DNA from: Methylotenera_A sp031381645
GTDB taxonomy: Bacteria > Pseudomonadota > Gammaproteobacteria > Burkholderiales > Methylophilaceae
Length of the DNA: 42,625 nucleotides
Assembly: GCA_031381645.1 (NCBI GenBank)
Contig: JANMYB010000094.1
Span: 1-42,625 of the forward strand
Direction of reading: 5' to 3'
Part shown: in pieces, positions 15,745 to 24,740 of the stretch
Layout of the letters: each line of letters opens with the position of its first letter
Position numbering within the stretch: position 1 is the first letter of the stretch
Notes under the pieces: generated by a model
What the model was told of the DNA's origin: nothing
Seen by the model: the letters and a program-made list of their open reading frames with translations, nothing else
The model's database searches: none
Made by a program: the position numbers and the translations under genes

Positions 15745-17183
15745 TAGTTTAGAGTTTTCGCTTTTTCAACGGCTTCTTCAATACCACCCACCATATAGAA
15801 CGCTTGCTCTGGCAAGTGATCATACTCGCCCGCAACAATGGCTTTAAAGCCTTTGATGGTTTCTTTTAGTGGAACGTATTTGCCTGGTGAACCAGTAAAC
15901 ACCTCAGCCACGTGGAATGGTTGTGACAAGAAACGTTGAATTTTACGTGCGCGGCCTACCGCTAATTTATCTTCTGGTGACAATTCGTCCATGCCCAAAA
16001 TCGCAATAATGTCACGTAACTCTTTATAGCGTTGCAAGGTTTGTTGCACGCTACGTGCCACGTTGTAATGCTCTTCGCCAACCACCAATGGGTCTAATTG
16101 ACGTGAGGTAGAATCGAGCGGATCCACAGCAGGATAGATACCTAAAGATGCAATATCACGTGACAACACAACGGTTGAATCCAAATGTTGGAAAGTCGTC
16201 GCTGGTGATGGGTCAGTCAAGTCATCCGCAGGTACGTAAACCGCTTGGATAGAAGTAATAGAACCTGTTTTAGTAGAGGTAATACGTTCTTGCAAACGAC
16301 CCATTTCATCAGCCAATGTCGGTTGGTAACCTACGGCAGATGGCATACGACCTAACAATGCAGATACTTCAGTACCAGCCAATGTGTAGCGATAAATATT
16401 ATCCACAAAGAACAACACGTCGCGACCTTCGTCACGGAATTTCTCAGCCATCGTTAAACCAGAAAGCGCCACACGTAAGCGGTTGCCTGGTGGCTCATTC
16501 ATTTGACCGAACACCATCGCTACTTTTGATTCTTTCATGTCATCTAATTTGATAACACCAGCTTCTGCCATCTCGTGGTAGAAGTCATTACCTTCACGCG
16601 TACGCTCACCGACACCTGCGAACACTGATAACCCTGAGTGTTGTTTAGCGATGTTGTTAATCAATTCCAACATGTTAACGGTTTTACCTACACCCGCACC
16701 ACCGAACAGACCCACTTTACCACCTTTAGCAAACGGGCAAACCAAGTCAATCACTTTGATGCCTGTTTCTAACAAATCAACCGAAGGAGAAAGCTCTTCA
16801 AATTTTGGTGCTTTTTGGTGAATCGAACGACGCTCATCGCAATCAATCGGACCTACATCGTCAATAGGGCGGCCAAGCACGTCCATAATGCGACCTAGTG
16901 TGCCGATGCCTACTGGCACAGTTATTTGTGAGCCAGTCGCTTTAAATGCAGTGCCACGCGCAAGGCCATCTGATGAGCCCATGGCAATAGTACGCACAAT
17001 GCCGTCACCCAGTTGCTGCTGAACCTCTAATGTTAAACCTGCTTCTGCTTGCGAGGTTTTGTCATCAATAATCAATGCGTCAAATACTTTTGGCATTTGA
17101 TCGCGTGGAAACTCCACGTCAACCACTGCACCAATACATTGCACTACTCGACCGATTTTTACTTCATTATTTGCTTTTGCCAT
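15744..17183 (-). CDS. atpD: ATP synthase beta subunit
   Basis: The catalytic F1 subunit that makes ATP. Its 479 residues include Walker A GGAGVGKT (161-168), the catalytic region GERTREGNDFYHEM, FVDNIYRYTLAGTEVSALLGRMPSAVGYQPTL spread across the nucleotide pocket, and DELSPED in the C-terminal domain (the DELSEED motif that contacts epsilon). The N-terminus is about ten residues longer than in some relatives (MAKANNEVKIGRVVQCIGAVVDVEF). It sits between atpG and atpC in the standard bacterial order. Confidence 0.98.
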   Translation of the reverse strand: MAKANNEVKIGRVVQCIGAVVDVEFPRDQMPKVFDALIIDDKTSQAEAGLTLEVQQQLGDGIVRTIAMGSSDGLARGTAFKATGSQITVPVGIGTLGRIMDVLGRPIDDVGPIDCDERRSIHQKAPKFEELSPSVDLLETGIKVIDLVCPFAKGGKVGLFGGAGVGKTVNMLELINNIAKQHSGLSVFAGVGERTREGNDFYHEMAEAGVIKLDDMKESKVAMVFGQMNEPPGNRLRVALSGLTMAEKFRDEGRDVLFFVDNIYRYTLAGTEVSALLGRMPSAVGYQPTLADEMGRLQERITSTKTGSITSIQAVYVPADDLTDPSPATTFQHLDSTVVLSRDIASLGIYPAVDPLDSTSRQLDPLVVGEEHYNVARSVQQTLQRYKELRDIIAILGMDELSPEDKLAVGRARKIQRFLSQPFHVAEVFTGSPGKYVPLKETIKGFKAIVAGEYDHLPEQAFYMVGGIEEAVEKAKTLN

Positions 17184-17231
17184 CTTTATTCCTAACTTCT
17201 ATATTTAGTCAGATTTAATTAAATTCAATAT

Positions 17232-18098
17232 TTATGAAACAGCCGCCGCACCACCGACAATTTCCGAGATTTCCTTGGTAATCGCCGCTTGACGCGCTTT
17301 GTTGTAAACCAATTTCAATTCGCCAATCACATTTTTCGCATTATCAGACGCTGACTTCATCGCCACCATACGTGAAGATTGTTCCGAAGCCATGTTTTCT
17401 GCCACAGCGTTATACACCAACGATTCAGTGTAACGCATCATCAGTTGATCAATCACCACTTTGGCTTCAGGCTCGTAAATATAATCCCAATGACCCTTTG
17501 GGCTCCCAAGTTTTTCGCCGCTTAATGGCAACAATAACTCTATAGTCGGCTCTTGCTTCATAGTGTTAATAAACTTGGTATAACACACATAAACTTGGTC
17601 AATTTCACCCGCCGTATAAGCGTCCAGCATCACCTTGATCGCGCCAATTAGCGACTCCATGTGTGGCACATCGCCTAAGCCAATCACATGCGATTTCACA
17701 TCCGCACTCATGCGATTCATGAAGCTAAAGCCTTTATTTCCAATCGCAGTAACGGCAATTTTTTTTCCCTCAGACTCCCAGGCTTTCATCTGATTGATCG
17801 ACATACGCAGTACATTGGTGTTTAAACCGCCGCACAAGCCTTTATCTGAGCTCAATACAACCAATCCGACGTTTTTCACCACATCACGTTTAATTAAAAA
17901 CGCATGTTTATACTCAGATTGCGCAAAAGAAAGATGCGCTGCAACATTACGGATTTTCTCAGCATATGGACGGCTGGCGCGCATTCTATCTTGCGCTTTA
18001 CGCATTTTAGAAGCTGCCACCATTTCCATCGCCTTGGTGATCTTGCGTGTATTTTCTACACTCTTAATCTTGGTTCTAATCTCTTTACTACCAGCCAT
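17232..18098 (-). CDS. atpG: ATP synthase gamma subunit
   Basis: The central rotor shaft. The 288 residues begin MAGSKEIRTKIKSVENTRKITKAMEMVAASKMRKAQ, the N-terminal coiled-coil helix that is near-invariant in the family. They end with the long C-terminal helix ASDNAKNVIGELKLVYNKARQAAITKEISEIVGGAAAV. The SSDKGLCGGLN motif lies at about 80-90. The gene lies 21 bases after atpA and 48 before atpD. Confidence 0.98.
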   Translation of the reverse strand: MAGSKEIRTKIKSVENTRKITKAMEMVAASKMRKAQDRMRASRPYAEKIRNVAAHLSFAQSEYKHAFLIKRDVVKNVGLVVLSSDKGLCGGLNTNVLRMSINQMKAWESEGKKIAVTAIGNKGFSFMNRMSADVKSHVIGLGDVPHMESLIGAIKVMLDAYTAGEIDQVYVCYTKFINTMKQEPTIELLLPLSGEKLGSPKGHWDYIYEPEAKVVIDQLMMRYTESLVYNAVAENMASEQSSRMVAMKSASDNAKNVIGELKLVYNKARQAAITKEISEIVGGAAAVS

Positions 18099-18119
18099 TT
18101 TATTATCCTAGTTGGTCAG

Positions 18120-19661
18120 TTAGTACGCGTTGGTTGCTTTGAAGTCTTGAATAGCTGCTTCAACCGCTTTTTCGTTATCGCCAGCCAAATCCTTGCTAGA
18201 TTCAATGCCATCCATTAATGCTTTATATTTAGAACCCATGAAGCCGTGTAATGCACTTTCAAACGCTAATACTTTATTGGTTGGTACATCGTCAAAATAG
18301 CCTTTGTTCGCAGCTAACAAGCTAATCGCCATATTAGAAATGCTTAATGGGGCATATTGCGCTTGTTTCATCAACTCGGTAAACATACGACCGCGGTCTA
18401 ATTGTTTACGTGTTGCTTCATCCAAATCTGACGCGAACTGCGCGAACGCAGCCAACTCACGGTATTGCGCTAATGCTAAACGTACACCGCCGCCTAGTTT
18501 TTTAATGACTTTAGTTTGTGCTGCACCACCCACTCGAGATACAGAAATACCCGCGTTAATCGCTGGGCGAATACCCGCGTTAAACAAGTCAGTTTCTAAG
18601 AAGATTTGACCATCAGTAATTGAAATCACGTTGGTTGGTACGAATGCAGAAACGTCACCTGCAGCTGTTTCAATCACCGGCAAAGCAGTCAATGACCCTG
18701 TTTTACCTTTTACTTTGCCGCCTGTGAATTTTTCTACATAGTCTTCATTCACACGAGCTGCGCGCTCTAACAAACGTGAGTGGATGTAAAACACGTCACC
18801 AGGGTAAGCTTCGCGACCTGGTGGACGGCGTAACAGTAATGAGATTTGACGGTAAGCAATCGCTTGTTTAGTCAAATCATCATACACAATCAAAGCATCT
18901 TCACCGCGATCACGGAAGTATTCGCCCATAGTGCAACCCGCATAAGGTGCTAAGAATTGCAATGCGGCAGAATCAGACGCTGCTGCCGCAACGACGATGG
19001 TGTAAGCCATTGCGCCATTTTCTTCTAGTTTACGCACCACGTTGGCAATCGTCGAAGCTTTTTGACCAATCGCCACATAGACGCAGGTCATGTTTTGACC
19101 TTTTTGGTTAATAATAGCATCGACTGCAACGGCAGTTTTACCTGTTTGGCGGTCACCGATAATCAGCTCACGTTGGCCGCGACCTACTGGCACCATCGAA
19201 TCCACAGATTTCAAACCAGTTTGCACAGGTTGTGACACAGATTTACGCGCAATCACGCCTGGCGCCACTTTTTCAATTTTGTCTGTCATTTTGGCATTAA
19301 CTGGGCCTTTGCCGTCGATCGGCTGACCTAGTGCGTTCACTACGCGACCAATCAATTCTGGGCCGACTGGCACTTCCAAAATGCGGCCAGTGCATTTAAC
19401 CGTATCGCCTTCAGTAATGTGTTCGTAATCACCCAAAACCACCGCGCCCACTGAGTCGCGCTCGAGATTCAAGGCTAAACCGAAGGTATTGCCGGGAAAT
19501 TCGATCATCTCGCCAGCCATCACGTTTGATAAGCCGTGAATACGCACAATACCGTCCGTCACTGAAATGACCGTACCTTGGGTACGCGCTTCTGCACTGG
19601 TCGAAAAATTTTCTAATCTGCTTTTAATCAGTTCACTGATTTCTGATGTAGATAACTGCAT
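18120..19661 (-). CDS. atpA: ATP synthase alpha subunit
   Basis: The non-catalytic nucleotide-binding F1 subunit. The 513 residues match the normal bacterial length. The N-terminus MQLSTSEISELIKSRLENF carries the helix that binds delta. Walker A is GDRQTGKT (169-176). DDLTKQAIAYRQISLLLRRPPGREAYPGDVFY and the arginine-finger region ISVSRVGGAAQ are present. The gene is second in the F1 part of the operon, 36 bases after atpH. Confidence 0.99.
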   Translation of the reverse strand: MQLSTSEISELIKSRLENFSTSAEARTQGTVISVTDGIVRIHGLSNVMAGEMIEFPGNTFGLALNLERDSVGAVVLGDYEHITEGDTVKCTGRILEVPVGPELIGRVVNALGQPIDGKGPVNAKMTDKIEKVAPGVIARKSVSQPVQTGLKSVDSMVPVGRGQRELIIGDRQTGKTAVAVDAIINQKGQNMTCVYVAIGQKASTIANVVRKLEENGAMAYTIVVAAAASDSAALQFLAPYAGCTMGEYFRDRGEDALIVYDDLTKQAIAYRQISLLLRRPPGREAYPGDVFYIHSRLLERAARVNEDYVEKFTGGKVKGKTGSLTALPVIETAAGDVSAFVPTNVISITDGQIFLETDLFNAGIRPAINAGISVSRVGGAAQTKVIKKLGGGVRLALAQYRELAAFAQFASDLDEATRKQLDRGRMFTELMKQAQYAPLSISNMAISLLAANKGYFDDVPTNKVLAFESALHGFMGSKYKALMDGIESSKDLAGDNEKAVEAAIQDFKATNAY

Positions 19662-19697
19662 TTATTTATGCTCCTAATATTCTTTCTTGGCTTTGCC

Positions 19698-20234
19698 TTA
19701 CGCGGTAAGCGAGTAGGCTAAATTTTGTAACTGATTTTTAACGGACGCGTCGATGACGGTATCACCAACAATAATTTTAATGCCGCCAATAATTTCTGGA
19801 TCAATCGAAACGGTGGCTTCTACTTTTTTACCAAATTTTGCTTCTAAACGTTTTACTAAATCTTTTATTTCCGCAGCATTTGGCTTGGAAGCAGCGATTA
19901 TATTGGCCTCTAGCGTACCTTCATCCTGCGCTTTTAGTGCTTCGAACGCGTCGCAAATCGCTGGTAGAATTGATAAACGCCCATATTCAACCAACACTTT
20001 AATTAAATTTTGTGCGTTTTCATTCAATTTATTGCCGCAAACCTTTAAAAAAGCTACCTGCAAATCGCTAGCCACTACTTTCGGGTCGTTAATATAAGCC
20101 TGCATCTTCGCATCGCTCGCAACTTGTCTCGCAAAACCCAGCATCTCAGACCACTTAGCTAAGGCTTTTTGCTCTTTACCAAGCTTGTAAGCAGCTACCG
20201 CATAAGGCCGTGCGATGGTTGAAATTTCAGCCAT
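19698..20234 (-). CDS. atpH: ATP synthase delta subunit
   Basis: The delta subunit joins the peripheral stalk (b2) to the top of the F1 head. The 178 residues start MAEISTIARPYAVAAYKLGKEQ, the classic delta N-terminus, and have an all-helical N-domain. The C-domain contains VEATVSIDPEIIGGIKIIVGDTVIDASVKNQLQ, the conserved family signature. It lies three bases downstream of atpF. Confidence 0.97.
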   Translation of the reverse strand: MAEISTIARPYAVAAYKLGKEQKALAKWSEMLGFARQVASDAKMQAYINDPKVVASDLQVAFLKVCGNKLNENAQNLIKVLVEYGRLSILPAICDAFEALKAQDEGTLEANIIAASKPNAAEIKDLVKRLEAKFGKKVEATVSIDPEIIGGIKIIVGDTVIDASVKNQLQNLAYSLTA

Positions 20235-20237
20235 CGC

Positions 20238-20708
20238 TTAAAGCTCCGCCGCAAGTTTAGACAGCATTTCAGAATGCGCTTTTGCGTCGATTTCTTTGCG
20301 CAAAATTTTCTCAGCACCTGCAACTGCTAGGCTAGAAACTTGTGCACGCAAACCTTCTTTTGCACGGTTCACTTCTTGGTCTATCTCTGCCTTAGCGCCC
20401 GCTAAAATGCGCTCGCCTTCCACTTTGGCATTGCCTTTTGCTTCTTCCACAATTTGTGAAGCGCGCTTTTCAGCTTGGCCTATAATTTCGCTAGCCTTTT
20501 GTTTAGCTTCGTTCAAAGTGACTTCTGATTTTTTCGCTGCAATTTCCAAGGCACTTCTGCCTTCTGAGGCTGCTGCTAAACCATCCGCAATTTCCTTTTG
20601 GCGCGTTTCAATCGCTTTTAACAGCGGCGGCCAAACGAACTTCACTGTGAACCAAATCAACACAGCAAATGCGATAGCTTGTGCGATCAGTGTAAAGTTA
20701 ATATTCAT
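20238..20708 (-). CDS. atpF: ATP synthase subunit b
   Basis: The peripheral stalk subunit. In its 156 residues one N-terminal membrane helix (about 5-26, with MNINFTLIAQAIAFAVLIWFTVKFVWPPL) is followed by a long charged coiled-coil helix rich in Ala, Glu and Lys that dimerises and reaches to delta. The length matches the usual 156-residue proteobacterial b subunit. It lies between atpE and atpH. Confidence 0.98.
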   Translation of the reverse strand: MNINFTLIAQAIAFAVLIWFTVKFVWPPLLKAIETRQKEIADGLAAASEGRSALEIAAKKSEVTLNEAKQKASEIIGQAEKRASQIVEEAKGNAKVEGERILAGAKAEIDQEVNRAKEGLRAQVSSLAVAGAEKILRKEIDAKAHSEMLSKLAAEL

Positions 20709-20769
20709 GTTTAATCCAATTAAATTAAGTCAGTGATTAAAAATTTGAGTCAATAATTGACTCAAAAAA

Positions 20770-21042
20770 TTAATTTGCTGCTGTAACAACACTTAATAAT
20801 GGGTTAGCGAATGCGAACATCATGGCTAAACCAACACCAATAATGAAAGATGCATCGATAAGACCCAATAGCAGGAATACTTTACCTTGCAATTGTGGAA
20901 TCATTTCTGGTTGACGTGCAGCGCCTTCTAAGAAGCTTGCACACATAATACCAATACCGATACAAGCACCCGCAGCGCCTAAACCAATAATTAAACCAAT
21001 ACCAACGCCTGTGTAGGCTTGAATCAATGCTAATGCTTCCAT
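20770..21042 (-). CDS. atpE: ATP synthase subunit c
   Basis: The proteolipid of the rotor ring. The 90 residues form two membrane helices joined by the polar loop R43-Q44-P45. The ion-binding carboxylate is D63 in GLIDASFIIGVG. The surrounding residues lack the Q/E plus S/T ligands that mark sodium-coupled rings, so proton coupling is inferred. The glycine-rich first helix (GVGIGLIIGLGAAGACIGIG) is typical. Confidence 0.98.
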   Translation of the reverse strand: MEALALIQAYTGVGIGLIIGLGAAGACIGIGIMCASFLEGAARQPEMIPQLQGKVFLLLGLIDASFIIGVGLAMMFAFANPLLSVVTAAN

Positions 21043-21108
21043 TTTATTACCCTCTCAAAAATTAAACTTACAACTGTAACTACAGATAAAAACAAACTAC
21101 TTAAAAAC

Positions 21109-21984
21109 TTAATGTGATTCGTGTGCCATAGCTAAATATACGACCGTCAACATCATGAAGATAAACGCTTGTAGCGCCACAATTAATATATGGAAAATCG
21201 ACCAGCCTGCGCCAAGAATCGCGCCAAAAATTGTGCCAGTTAAGCCTGTAGCAGCCCACAAACCCAGTAATAAGAATATAACCTCACCTGCATACATATT
21301 GCCGAACAAACGTAATGAGTGTGAAAGTGGTTTTGAAATGTATTCAATCATATTAAAGGCAAAATTAGCCAGGAATAATAAAGGACTTAGTAGCAAACCT
21401 AAGTAACCTAGAGCACTTTTTGGTTTAAAAAATTTGGCGCCACCGAAAGGCGCATAAAAAATCTCATGTATCCAACCGCCTAAGCCTTTAGCTTTAATTG
21501 AGAAGAAAATCATGAGAATCCATACTGCCAACGCCAATGCAAAAGTGGCATTGATATCAGAAGTAGGTACGCTGCGCCAATGGTGTAGACCAAACAGGCC
21601 GTAGAATTTGTGCATAATATCTACAGGCAAAAAGTCCATCGCGTTCATCGCGAGCACCCATAAAAAAACCGTCAGTGCAGTTGGAGCAATAAAACTGTGG
21701 CGGTCACCATGGAAAATATTTTTTACTTGCTCATCCACAAAGCCAAAAATCAGCTCAACGAAGGCTTGGCCTTTAGAAGGCACGCCTGACGTGGCTTTAC
21801 GTGCTACAAGCCATACCAAACCCATCACCAGCACGCCTAAAATCATCGACATCACCAATGTATCTACATGCAACGTCCAAAAGCTGCTATCACCAATCGG
21901 CTTAGAATTAAAGCTTAAATGGCCAGCGATGTAATCTGATGGTGTTAGCGCTTGTTCAACGTTTTGTGCGTTTTCTGTTGTCAT
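21109..21984 (-). CDS. atpB: ATP synthase subunit a
   Basis: The membrane stator that holds the two proton half-channels against the c-ring. The protein has 291 residues with five to six membrane helices. The essential arginine is R225 in SHSLRLFGNMYAGE, and the conserved FVELIFGFVDEQVKN region follows the first helix. The C-terminus QAFIFMMLTVVYLAMAHESH carries the helix with the conserved Gln and Tyr. It is the first structural gene of the operon, after atpI. Confidence 0.98.
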   Translation of the reverse strand: MTTENAQNVEQALTPSDYIAGHLSFNSKPIGDSSFWTLHVDTLVMSMILGVLVMGLVWLVARKATSGVPSKGQAFVELIFGFVDEQVKNIFHGDRHSFIAPTALTVFLWVLAMNAMDFLPVDIMHKFYGLFGLHHWRSVPTSDINATFALALAVWILMIFFSIKAKGLGGWIHEIFYAPFGGAKFFKPKSALGYLGLLLSPLLFLANFAFNMIEYISKPLSHSLRLFGNMYAGEVIFLLLGLWAATGLTGTIFGAILGAGWSIFHILIVALQAFIFMMLTVVYLAMAHESH

Positions 21985-22008
21985 ATCAATCGAAATTGCC
22001 TAATTTAA

Positions 22009-22377
22009 TTATATTTTACTATCTAAGTTGCTCATCGCCGCGCCTGAAACTAAGGCGGCAGCCGCTAAACCTGCAATTAGTGCAAACGGCACTAATTGCC
22101 TATACACTTTAAAAGTAATTAGCAAGAGCACAAAAATCACTATGACTTTTACCGCTTCTGCTTTCAACAAATTTATTAATACTGCTGTCGCATCTTGTTT
22201 TTTCCGTTGCGCAATCTTAGCAGCAATAAAAGCACCTATTATTACTGCCAAACCGCCAAGTGTAGCGGAGATACATGCGTGTGAACCTGAAATTAACAAT
22301 GAAGCAATTGCGATTACTGCGGTTGCGATTATCTGCAAGCGTAACATTCTGCTAAAAACCGTTTTTGTGTTTTCCAT
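22009..22377 (-). CDS. atpI: ATP synthase assembly/accessory protein AtpI
   Basis: A 122-residue integral membrane protein with four predicted helices (about 13-32, 38-55, 75-92, 95-115). The position at the head of the atp operon plus the hydrophobic profile identify AtpI. The family helps assemble the c-ring, and magnesium transport has been proposed in some species. The short motif TLGGLAVIIGAFIAAKIAQRKK between helices 2 and 3 is typical. Sequence conservation in this family is low, so the call rests largely on position. Confidence 0.93.
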   Translation of the reverse strand: MENTKTVFSRMLRLQIIATAVIAIASLLISGSHACISATLGGLAVIIGAFIAAKIAQRKKQDATAVLINLLKAEAVKVIVIFVLLLITFKVYRQLVPFALIAGLAAAALVSGAAMSNLDSKI

Positions 22378-22436
22378 TTTTATTTCACTCTAAAAACTGT
22401 CACTGTCTTTAGTAATGAGCTTCAGCAAAGTCCGCG

Positions 22437-22465
22437 ATTTTGAATTATTACGGCTTTTTAGTCAA
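22437..22465 (-). promoter_or_regulatory. Candidate sigma-70 promoter of the atp operon
   Basis: On the minus strand TTGACT (22465-22460) is followed after exactly 17 bases by CAAAAT (22442-22437), matching the -35 box in 5 of 6 positions and the -10 box in 4 of 6. It lies about 60 bases upstream of atpI, in the gap after parB. Confidence 0.5.
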
Positions 22466-22478
22466 GCGTAATAAACGC

Positions 22479-23330
22479 TCAGCCTATAATTTTCTTAATT
22501 ATTTCGTCCAGCTGATCTAAATTACTATAATTTATTTTAAGCACACCCGAACCATTTGATTTGGCTGAAATGGTAACAACAGCGCCAATTTTTTCACTTA
22601 ATGTGTTTTGCAAGGTCAAAACGTCACGATTTGTTGTGGTTTTCTGTGCTTTTGGCTTAACTTCAGCGTTCACACTTTTAACCAAATTTTCAACTTCTCG
22701 CACCGATAAATTTTGGTGCGCAATTTTATTAGCCAATAAAATTTGTTGTGCGGCATCCAAACCGATTAGAGCACGAGCGTGACCCATATCCAACTTATTT
22801 TGCATCAGCATGTCTTGCACCGCCTGCGTTAATGTTAGTAAGCGCAGTAGATTAGAAACTGCAACACGCGAACGACCAACTGCTTCCGCAGCTTTTTCGT
22901 GAGTCATTGCAAATTCATCTATCAGGCGCTTAATACCTTGCGCTTCTTCCAGCGGGTTCAAATCTTCGCGTTGGATATTTTCAATCAAAGCCATAGCCAA
23001 TGCCGACTCATCGGCAATATCGCGCACCAACACTGGCATTTGCTCTATGCCTGCAATTTGACTGGCGCGCCAACGACGCTCACCCGCAATAATTTCAAAC
23101 TTATCTGCTCCGATTTCTCTTACCAAAATCGGTTGCATAATGCCTTGTGATTTAATTGAATCCGCCAAAGTTTGGAGTGCGGCAGCATCCATGTGCGAGC
23201 GCGGTTGATATTTACCTGGCTGCAATTGCGCCACATTTAGCGTGCGCAAAGCATCCCCTCTTCTAGTTTCTTCAATATCGTTTGCTAATAAAGCATCCAA
23301 GCCACGCCCTAATCCCATTGGTTTAGCCAT
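22479..23330 (-). CDS. parB: Chromosome-partitioning protein ParB
   Basis: ParB is a CTPase that loads at parS and spreads to build the partition complex. In its 283 residues the N-terminus binds ParA (MAKPMGLGRGLDALLAND). The ParB/Srx domain has GERRWRA at 83-89 and ENIQRED at 117-123, both nucleotide-contacting motifs. A helix-turn-helix lies at about 135-165 (MTHEKAAEAVGRSRVAVSNLLRLL), and the C-terminal dimerisation domain ends LDQLDEIIKKIIG. Its start overlaps the end of parA by eight bases. Two perfect parS targets are present at 25163 and 26743. Confidence 0.97.
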   Translation of the reverse strand: MAKPMGLGRGLDALLANDIEETRRGDALRTLNVAQLQPGKYQPRSHMDAAALQTLADSIKSQGIMQPILVREIGADKFEIIAGERRWRASQIAGIEQMPVLVRDIADESALAMALIENIQREDLNPLEEAQGIKRLIDEFAMTHEKAAEAVGRSRVAVSNLLRLLTLTQAVQDMLMQNKLDMGHARALIGLDAAQQILLANKIAHQNLSVREVENLVKSVNAEVKPKAQKTTTNRDVLTLQNTLSEKIGAVVTISAKSNGSGVLKINYSNLDQLDEIIKKIIG

Positions 23331-24108
23331 TATTTACACCTTTAACTAATTGATTTTTAAGTATAATTTCATTTGCTAATTCTAAATATGCCACTGCGCC
23401 TTTAGAGGATTTATCATAAATTATCACGGGCAATCCGTAACTAGGCGCTTCCGCCAAACGAATATTACGAGGAATTACAGTGTTATAAACTTTATCACCA
23501 AAATGGCTGACTAGCTGGGCCGATACTTGCTGTGCAAGCATATTGCGAGTATCAAACATGGTACGCAACAGACCCTCTATTTCAAGCACAGGGTTTAAAT
23601 TTGAACGTACTTTTTTTATTGTATTCACCAAGTCAGATAAACCTTCCAACGCGTAATATTCACATTGCATTGGAATCATCACACTATTCGCCGCGGTGAG
23701 CGCGTTCACAGTCACCAAATTTAAGGCTGGGGGACAATCCAACAAAACGTAATCATATTTTTGCTCTAAATTTGCTAACGCCTGTTTTAAACGTGTTTCG
23801 CGCGCTAACTCGTTCACCAACTCAACTTCAGCGCCCGCCAACTCTCGGTTAGAAGGGGCGATGTGATAACCACCTTTTTCACAACTCACGATGACATCTT
23901 TTAGCGAGTTTTTACCAATCAGCACATGATAAATACTTAACTTCAAATGCGCCTTGTCCACTCCGCTACCAGTGCTGGCGTTGCCTTGTGGATCTAAATC
24001 TATTAATAATACTTTTTTATAATTTGCTGCCAAGCTTGCTGCCAAATTGACGCAAGTCGTGGTTTTACCCACGCCACCTTTTTGGTTCGTGATTGCTAAA
24101 ATTTTCAT
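23323..24108 (-). CDS. parA: Chromosome-partitioning ATPase ParA
   Basis: ParA/Soj is a deviant Walker ATPase that binds DNA nonspecifically when ATP-bound and moves ParB-parS complexes. The 261 residues contain K9/10-GGVGKTT (NQKGGVGKTTTCVNLAASLA region), the signature LLIDLDPQGNASTG, and DCPPALNLVTVNAL. Lack of an N-terminal extension marks the chromosomal type. I use the ATG at 24108, which shares one base with the rsmG stop TGA (TGATG), rather than the TTG one codon earlier. It is read from the mnmG-rsmG-parA-parB operon. Confidence 0.97.
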   Translation of the reverse strand: MKILAITNQKGGVGKTTTCVNLAASLAANYKKVLLIDLDPQGNASTGSGVDKAHLKLSIYHVLIGKNSLKDVIVSCEKGGYHIAPSNRELAGAEVELVNELARETRLKQALANLEQKYDYVLLDCPPALNLVTVNALTAANSVMIPMQCEYYALEGLSDLVNTIKKVRSNLNPVLEIEGLLRTMFDTRNMLAQQVSAQLVSHFGDKVYNTVIPRNIRLAEAPSYGLPVIIYDKSSKGAVAYLELANEIILKNQLVKGVNNG

Positions 24109-24740
24109 CAATTGTTCTCAAAAATCACTAAATGCCGCTCTGCCTTTAAGCCAGCCACTTTCAGCGAAATAATTTTACTGGGTTTAAATCCCAAGCCTTC
24201 AAACTCTGCTCGTTCAAATTCATGATGTGGCACACTCCCTTTCATAGCCAACCATTGCCCGTTTTTTGCAATCAAATGCTGCGTCAGCTTAATAAATAAA
24301 CTAACTTCTGAAAAGGCGCGCGAAATAATTACCTCAAACTTTTCCGCCAACTTAAAGTTTTCAACTCGCTCATTTAGTACGTTTAAATTTTCCAAGCCCA
24401 ATTCACCTTTTACCTGACGCATAAATATCGCTTTTTTCTGCACAGCATCTATTGTTGTTACTTGCAAATGCGGCAAACAAATCGCCAACACAACACCAGG
24501 CAAGCCACCGCCACTACCCACATCCAACAAACTTTTAGACTTTATATACGGTAACACGCTCAAACTATCCAGCAAGTGCAAAGTCACCATTTCTAATGGT
24601 TCACGCACAGCGGTCAAGTTATACACTTTATTCCATTTTTGCAGCAAACTTAAATATTGCAACAGTTTTTGTTGTTTCTCCGCTGAAACATCTAAGCCCA
24701 TCTCAGCAACGCCTGCCGCCAATATTGCCGCCTGCGTCAT
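24108..24740 (-). CDS. rsmG: 16S rRNA (guanine527-N7)-methyltransferase RsmG
   Basis: RsmG (GidB) methylates G527 of 16S rRNA; in other species loss gives low-level streptomycin resistance. The 210 residues carry a Rossmann-like SAM-binding fold with LLDVGSGGGLPGVVLAI and the conserved SRAFSEV segment. It lies between mnmG and parA as in most proteobacteria, starts within the end of mnmG (4-base overlap, 24737-24740), and shares one base with the parA start. Confidence 0.97.
   Translation of the reverse strand: MTQAAILAAGVAEMGLDVSAEKQQKLLQYLSLLQKWNKVYNLTAVREPLEMVTLHLLDSLSVLPYIKSKSLLDVGSGGGLPGVVLAICLPHLQVTTIDAVQKKAIFMRQVKGELGLENLNVLNERVENFKLAEKFEVIISRAFSEVSLFIKLTQHLIAKNGQWLAMKGSVPHHEFERAEFEGLGFKPSKIISLKVAGLKAERHLVIFENN

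Noticed and set aside
20296..20736. 146-codon frame on the plus strand opposite atpF
   Set aside because: It is the complement of the atpF coiled coil, which gives long antisense open frames; there is no independent start signal or domain.
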